Shown one piece after another: positions 6,443-9,672 of a stretch of DNA of 9,672 nucleotides. Both the position numbers and the translations under genes were made by a program. Below the pieces are notes generated by a model. It was not told the DNA's origin. It did not search any database and was given only the letters and a program-made list of their open reading frames with translations. Every line of letters begins with the position of its first letter. The stretch's first letter is position 1. The stretch covers positions 1-9,672 of the forward strand of contig JBFXDI010000148.1 in NCBI GenBank assembly GCA_050181295.1, written 5' to 3'. This stretch comes from JBFXDI01 sp050181295. GTDB taxonomy: Bacteria > Pseudomonadota > Alphaproteobacteria > Rhizobiales > Aestuariivirgaceae.

Positions 6443-8602
6443 CTACTCCGCGGCGCGCTGAACGTAGCCGAGGCGGCGGTTGAGCTCGTCGAGGAGCGAC
6501 ATGGCGGCCTCCGCGATGACGGTGCCCGGCGGGAAGATGGCCGTGGCGCCCGCAGCTTTAAGCGTCTCGAAGTCCTGTGGCGGGATCACGCCGCCGACCA
6601 CGATGGCGATGTCGCCGCGTCCATGCCCGTCCAGCGCCGCCTTGAGCGCCGGCACCAGCGTGAGGTGGCCGGCCGCGAGCGAGGAAATGCCGACGATGTG
6701 CACGTCGTTCTCGACCGCCTGGCGGGCGACCTCCTCAGGGGTAGAAAAGAGCGGCCCGATATCGACGTCGAACCCCAAATCCGCAAACGCGGTGGCGATC
6801 ACCTTCTGGCCGCGGTCGTGCCCGTCCTGGCCCATCTTGGCGACGAGGATGCGGGGCCTCCGCCCATCTGCCTCCTCGAAGGCCTCGACCCTAGAGCGTG
6901 CGCGCTCGACCACGTCCGACATGCGGCCAGCCTCCTTGCGATAGACGCCAGAGATGGTGCGGATCTCGGCGACATGCCGGCCCCATACCGCCTCGAGCGC
7001 GGAGGAGATTTCTCCGAGCGTCGCCTTCGCGCGCGCGGCGTCCACGGCGACGGCGAGCAGGTTGCCACCGCCCGTCCGCGCCACCTCGCCCAGAGCCTTA
7101 AGCGCCGTCTCGCAGGCCGCCGGATCGCGCTCGGCTTTCAGCCGCACGAGCTTCTTGAGCTGGCGGGCGCGCACGGCGCTGTTGTCCACTTTAAGGATCT
7201 CGATCTTCGCTTCCTCGGCCGTGCGGTACTTGTTGACGCCCACCACCGTCTGGACGCCTGAATCGATGCGCGCCTGGGTGCGCGCGGCCGCCTCCTCGAT
7301 GCGGAGCTTTGGCAGGCCCTGAGCGATGGCCTTTGCCATGCCGCCCATCCGCTCCACCTCCTCGATGTGCTCCCAGGCCTTCGCGGCGAGGTCGGCGGTC
7401 AGGCGCTCCACGAAGAAGGAGCCGCCCCAGGGATCGACGGTGCGGCAGGCGCCCGCCTCCTGCTGCAGGAAAAGCTGCGTGTTGCGGGCGATGCGGGCGG
7501 AGAAGTCGGTCGGAAGCGCCAGTGCCTCGTCGAGCGCATTGGTGTGGAGCGACTGGGTCCCCCCTTGCGTCGCCGCCATGGCCTCGATGCAGGTGCGCGT
7601 GACGTTGTTGAAGACGTCCTGCGCGGTGAGGCTCCAGCCGCTTGTCTGGCAATGGGTCCTGAGCGACAGCGAGCGCTCGTCCTGCGGATCGAACTGACGC
7701 ATGAGCCGCGCCCAGAGCGCGCGGGCGGCACGGAGCTTCGCGACCTCCATGAAGAAGTTCATGCCGATCGCCCAGAAGAAGGAGATGCGCGGGGCGAAAC
7801 GGTCGACGGGAAGACCCACGGCAATGCCCGCCCGCACATATTCGACGCCGTCGGCGAGCGTGTAGCCGAGCTCGAGGTCGGCGGTCGCTCCCGCCTCCTG
7901 CATGTGGTAGCCCGAGACCGAGATCGAGTTGAAGCGCGGCATCTTCTCGGCCGTGTATGCGAAAATGTCGGAGACGATCCGCATCGACTGCTCGGGCGGG
8001 TAGATATAGGTGTTGCGGACCATGAACTCCTTCAGGATGTCGTTCTGGATGGTCCCCGACAGCTTTTCCGTCGGAACGCCCTGCTCCTCGCCCGCCACGA
8101 TGTAGAGCGCCATCACCGGCAGCACGGCGCCGTTCATGGTCATCGACACGCTCATCTCGCCGAGCGGGATGCCGTCGAAGAGCGTGCGCATGTCGTAGAT
8201 GGAATCGATCGCCACGCCCGCCATGCCGACATCGCCCCTGACGCGGGGGTGATCGGAATCGTAGCCGCGGTGCGTCGCCAGATCGAAGGCGATGGAGAGG
8301 CCCTTCTGGCCGGCCGCGAGGTTGCGGCGGTAGAAGGCATTGGAATCCTCGGCCGTCGAGAAGCCCGCATACTGCCGGATGGTCCACGGGCTCGCGACAT
8401 ACATGGTCGGATAGGGGCCGCGCACGAAGGGCGGCGCGCCGGGCCAGGTGTCGAGCGCGTCGAGGCCCTCGACATCGGCCGGACCATAGCGGCGTTTCAG
8501 CGCGATGCCTTCGGGCGTCGTGAAGACGGTGTCGGCGGCGGTCACATCCAAGCTGGCCGGCAGCGCGAACGGCAGGGCGGAAAAATCCGGCAGCTTCGTC
8601 AT
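6443..8602 (-). CDS. scpA: Methylmalonyl-CoA mutase large (catalytic) subunit
   Basis: This adenosylcobalamin-dependent enzyme interconverts (R)-methylmalonyl-CoA and succinyl-CoA. The 719 residues match the catalytic subunit (MutB of Propionibacterium, also called McmA/ScpA). The substrate-binding TIM barrel covers roughly 30-540. The counterparts of P. shermanii Tyr89, Arg207, Tyr243 and His244 are at Y78 (RQYAGFS), R196 (FMVRNTY) and Y232-H233 (SGYHMQEAGA). The C-terminal cobalamin-binding domain (~583-715) has the DxHxxG motif as DGHDRG (593-598), with H595 the lower axial cobalt ligand, plus SLAAGHLTL and GGVIPPQDF. No catalytic or cofactor residue appears lost. The ATG at 8602 overlaps the stop of the small-subunit gene as ATGA, with GGGAGA (8614-8609) six bases upstream inside that gene, indicating translational coupling and a stoichiometric heterodimer. 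Product feeds the TCA cycle; the carboxylase and epimerase partners are not in the window. Confidence 0.97.
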   Translation of the reverse strand: MTKLPDFSALPFALPASLDVTAADTVFTTPEGIALKRRYGPADVEGLDALDTWPGAPPFVRGPYPTMYVASPWTIRQYAGFSTAEDSNAFYRRNLAAGQKGLSIAFDLATHRGYDSDHPRVRGDVGMAGVAIDSIYDMRTLFDGIPLGEMSVSMTMNGAVLPVMALYIVAGEEQGVPTEKLSGTIQNDILKEFMVRNTYIYPPEQSMRIVSDIFAYTAEKMPRFNSISVSGYHMQEAGATADLELGYTLADGVEYVRAGIAVGLPVDRFAPRISFFWAIGMNFFMEVAKLRAARALWARLMRQFDPQDERSLSLRTHCQTSGWSLTAQDVFNNVTRTCIEAMAATQGGTQSLHTNALDEALALPTDFSARIARNTQLFLQQEAGACRTVDPWGGSFFVERLTADLAAKAWEHIEEVERMGGMAKAIAQGLPKLRIEEAAARTQARIDSGVQTVVGVNKYRTAEEAKIEILKVDNSAVRARQLKKLVRLKAERDPAACETALKALGEVARTGGGNLLAVAVDAARAKATLGEISSALEAVWGRHVAEIRTISGVYRKEAGRMSDVVERARSRVEAFEEADGRRPRILVAKMGQDGHDRGQKVIATAFADLGFDVDIGPLFSTPEEVARQAVENDVHIVGISSLAAGHLTLVPALKAALDGHGRGDIAIVVGGVIPPQDFETLKAAGATAIFPPGTVIAEAAMSLLDELNRRLGYVQRAAE

Positions 8603-9672
8603 GACGCATCTCCCGCGGGCGCGATGCCGAGCGCGGCATGGAGGCGCTCCAGCGCAGCGAGCACGTCCTGACCGGCATGGAGCAGGCCGTCGAGGCCGGA
8701 CGCCTTGAGCACCGCCTCCTGCTCGCGCGGGCGGCCCGCCAGCAGCACCTCGCTCGCACCTGCCTCCTTCAACGCCCTCACCGCCGCGACGGCTCCCGCC
8801 TCATAGGCCGCGTCCGATCCGCAAAGGCAGGCGATGGATGCACCGCTCGTGCTGAAGCCGTCGGCCGTCGCGGGACCGCGCGTGGCGCCTATGCCGCCGG
8901 CCGCCAGCAGGTTCTCGATCCAGGCCGCCCGCGCCCCATGCTCGGCCAGGGAACCAAGGGTCGCGAGATAGACGGCGGGCCTCGCGCCGGTGCGCCCTGC
9001 AAAAGCATCGGCCGCGTCGCGCAAGCGCTCGAAGGGCTCGGAGAGGCGATGCTGAGAAAGCGGCGCGATATCCCCCTCACCCTTTTTTTGGCCGCCCCTG
9101 TCGGAGCTTCGCTCTTCCACGCCGCTTGCGGCCACCCTCCCCTCGGGGGGAGAGGGGCTGGGGGTGAGGGGAGGCTCGTTCAGGTTCGGGAACTCTGATA
9201 CGCCGGTGAGCGGGATCTTGCGCGTGGCGATGGCGGCGTTGCGACGGGCGGCGGCCTCGGCGATACGTCGCTGCACGGCGCCGGAGCCAAGCGACGCAGA
9301 GAGCCCGCCCTCGCGCTCGATCTCCTGGAAGTCTGCCCAGGCCTTCTCGGCGAGCGAGCGTGTCAGCGCCTCGACATAGCCCGAACCCGCCGCCGGATCG
9401 GCGACACGACCCACCCCCGACTCCTCGGTGAGAAGCATCAGGATGTTGCGGGCCATGCGGCGGGCGAAACCATCCGCTTCACCGATCGCGGCCGTGTGGG
9501 GCAGCACCGTCACGCTGTCGGCGCCGCCCACCAGGCATGAGAACGCGGCGGTCGCGGCGCGCAGGAGATTCACATGCGGATCACGGCGCGAGAGCATGCG
9601 CCACGCCGTCTCGACATGCACGACGGCGGGCCTTGCCTCGACGTCCATCGCCTCCAGAATCCGCGCCCAGAG
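8599..9672 (-). CDS. mutA: Methylmalonyl-CoA mutase small subunit (partial, N-terminus beyond the right edge)
   Basis: The frame stays open to the window edge: the codons before the first internal ATG (9648) read LWARILEA, a conserved part of the family barrel, so that ATG is not the start. 357 residues are present; relatives run to ~600-650, so roughly 250 or more are missing. Barrel-end motifs are VGRVADPAAGSGYVEALT (87-104 of the visible part) and LTGVSEFPNL (155-164). The cobalamin-like domain starts near RTGARPAVYLATLG (227-240), but the position of DxHxxG reads GSLAEHGA, without the axial-ligand pattern. That is normal for the non-catalytic beta subunit. Residues 168-200 are an unusual Pro/Ser- then charge-rich insert encoded by a palindromic repeat, in the inter-domain linker, with the frame intact. 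The gene overlaps the catalytic subunit gene by four bases. Confidence 0.93.
   Translation of the reverse strand, partial: LWARILEAMDVEARPAVVHVETAWRMLSRRDPHVNLLRAATAAFSCLVGGADSVTVLPHTAAIGEADGFARRMARNILMLLTEESGVGRVADPAAGSGYVEALTRSLAEKAWADFQEIEREGGLSASLGSGAVQRRIAEAAARRNAAIATRKIPLTGVSEFPNLNEPPLTPSPSPPEGRVAASGVEERSSDRGGQKKGEGDIAPLSQHRLSEPFERLRDAADAFAGRTGARPAVYLATLGSLAEHGARAAWIENLLAAGGIGATRGPATADGFSTSGASIACLCGSDAAYEAGAVAAVRALKEAGASEVLLAGRPREQEAVLKASGLDGLLHAGQDVLAALERLHAALGIAPAGDAS
9073..9171. repeat. 99-bp palindromic repeat-like element inside mutA
   Basis: The ends are perfect 10-bp inverted repeats: CCCCTCACCC (9073-9082) and GGGTGAGGGG (9162-9171). Nested inside are GGCCGC/GCGGCC (9090-9095 and 9128-9133) and a CTCCCC/GGGGAG hairpin (9137-9142 and 9147-9152). 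Repeats with such ends, and their translation LTPSPSPPEGR, recur in many proteobacterial genomes, mostly between genes (recalled, not searched). Here the unit is exactly 33 codons and falls on codon boundaries of the small-subunit gene (visible residues 168-200). Only one copy is in the window, so repeat status rests on internal symmetry and family resemblance. Confidence 0.7.
9077..9099 (-). other. Possible -1 frameshift/slippage site (A AAA AAG) in mutA
   Basis: On the coding strand the zero-frame codons CAA AAA AAG contain the heptamer A AAA AAG (9088-9082) in the correct phase, within a run of seven A. AGGGG (9099-9095), resembling a Shine-Dalgarno stimulator, lies six bases upstream. After a -1 slip the next codons are GGG and TGA (stop at 9079-9077), so the product would end before the cobalamin-like domain. 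This parallels the E. coli dnaX arrangement. Whether slippage happens is untested. Confidence 0.3.

Noticed and set aside
5013..6461. 482-codon plus-strand open frame over the MFS gene
   Set aside because: The translation is Arg/Asp/His-rich and low-complexity, antisense to a clear membrane transporter, and overlaps the end of the FecR-type gene in another frame.
7367..8671. 434-codon plus-strand open frame antisense to the mutase gene, and a 522-codon minus-strand frame at 7191-8759
   Set aside because: Both are shadows of the highly conserved mutase coding sequence and have no domain or ribosome site of their own.
9648..9648. ATG at this position as the start of the mutase small subunit
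   Set aside because: The reading frame continues upstream to the window edge with conserved family residues (LWARILEA), so this is an internal methionine of a truncated view.

Overview
The window reads as a chromosomal segment of a GC-rich alphaproteobacterium, most likely Hyphomicrobiales. The evidence is GC-rich third codon positions, the gene types, and a palindromic repeat of a kind common in that group. The genus cannot be fixed from the sequence alone. I see no rRNA, tRNA, CRISPR array, transposase or phage gene. Coding density is high, with six genes and only short gaps; no gene-free stretch exceeds about 130 bases.

Left part, minus strand (15-3064): a two-gene ABC transporter operon. 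It encodes a fused double permease of the nitrate/sulfonate/taurine type and, 14 bases downstream, its ATPase with a long C-terminal AAA-associated domain. No substrate-binding protein is in view. Middle, plus strand: meaB (3169-4155), the G-protein chaperone of methylmalonyl-CoA mutase, diverges from the transporter across a 104-base gap holding a perfect 12-bp inverted repeat. It is followed by an exported FecR-domain protein with a C-terminal membrane segment (4229-5074), which probably has its own promoter.

Right part, minus strand: an MFS transporter (5082-6314) converges on the FecR-type gene with a 7-base gap. Upstream of it lie the two subunits of heterodimeric methylmalonyl-CoA mutase. 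The catalytic large subunit (6443-8602) overlaps the small subunit (from 8599 past the right edge) by an ATGA. The small-subunit gene lacks its 5' end here because the window stops.

Functional theme: the mutase pair and MeaB form one unit. The mutase interconverts (R)-methylmalonyl-CoA and succinyl-CoA using adenosylcobalamin, and MeaB gates cofactor loading and protects the enzyme from inactivation. They serve propionyl-CoA assimilation or the ethylmalonyl-CoA pathway. Any link of the two transporters or the FecR-type protein to this pathway is inference from position only.

The most unusual structure is a 99-base palindromic repeat-like element lying in frame inside the small-subunit gene, in the linker between barrel and cobalamin-like domain. 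It carries an A7 run forming an A AAA AAG heptamer in the correct frame, where a -1 slip gives one codon and then a stop. I found no complete previously undescribed multi-gene system.
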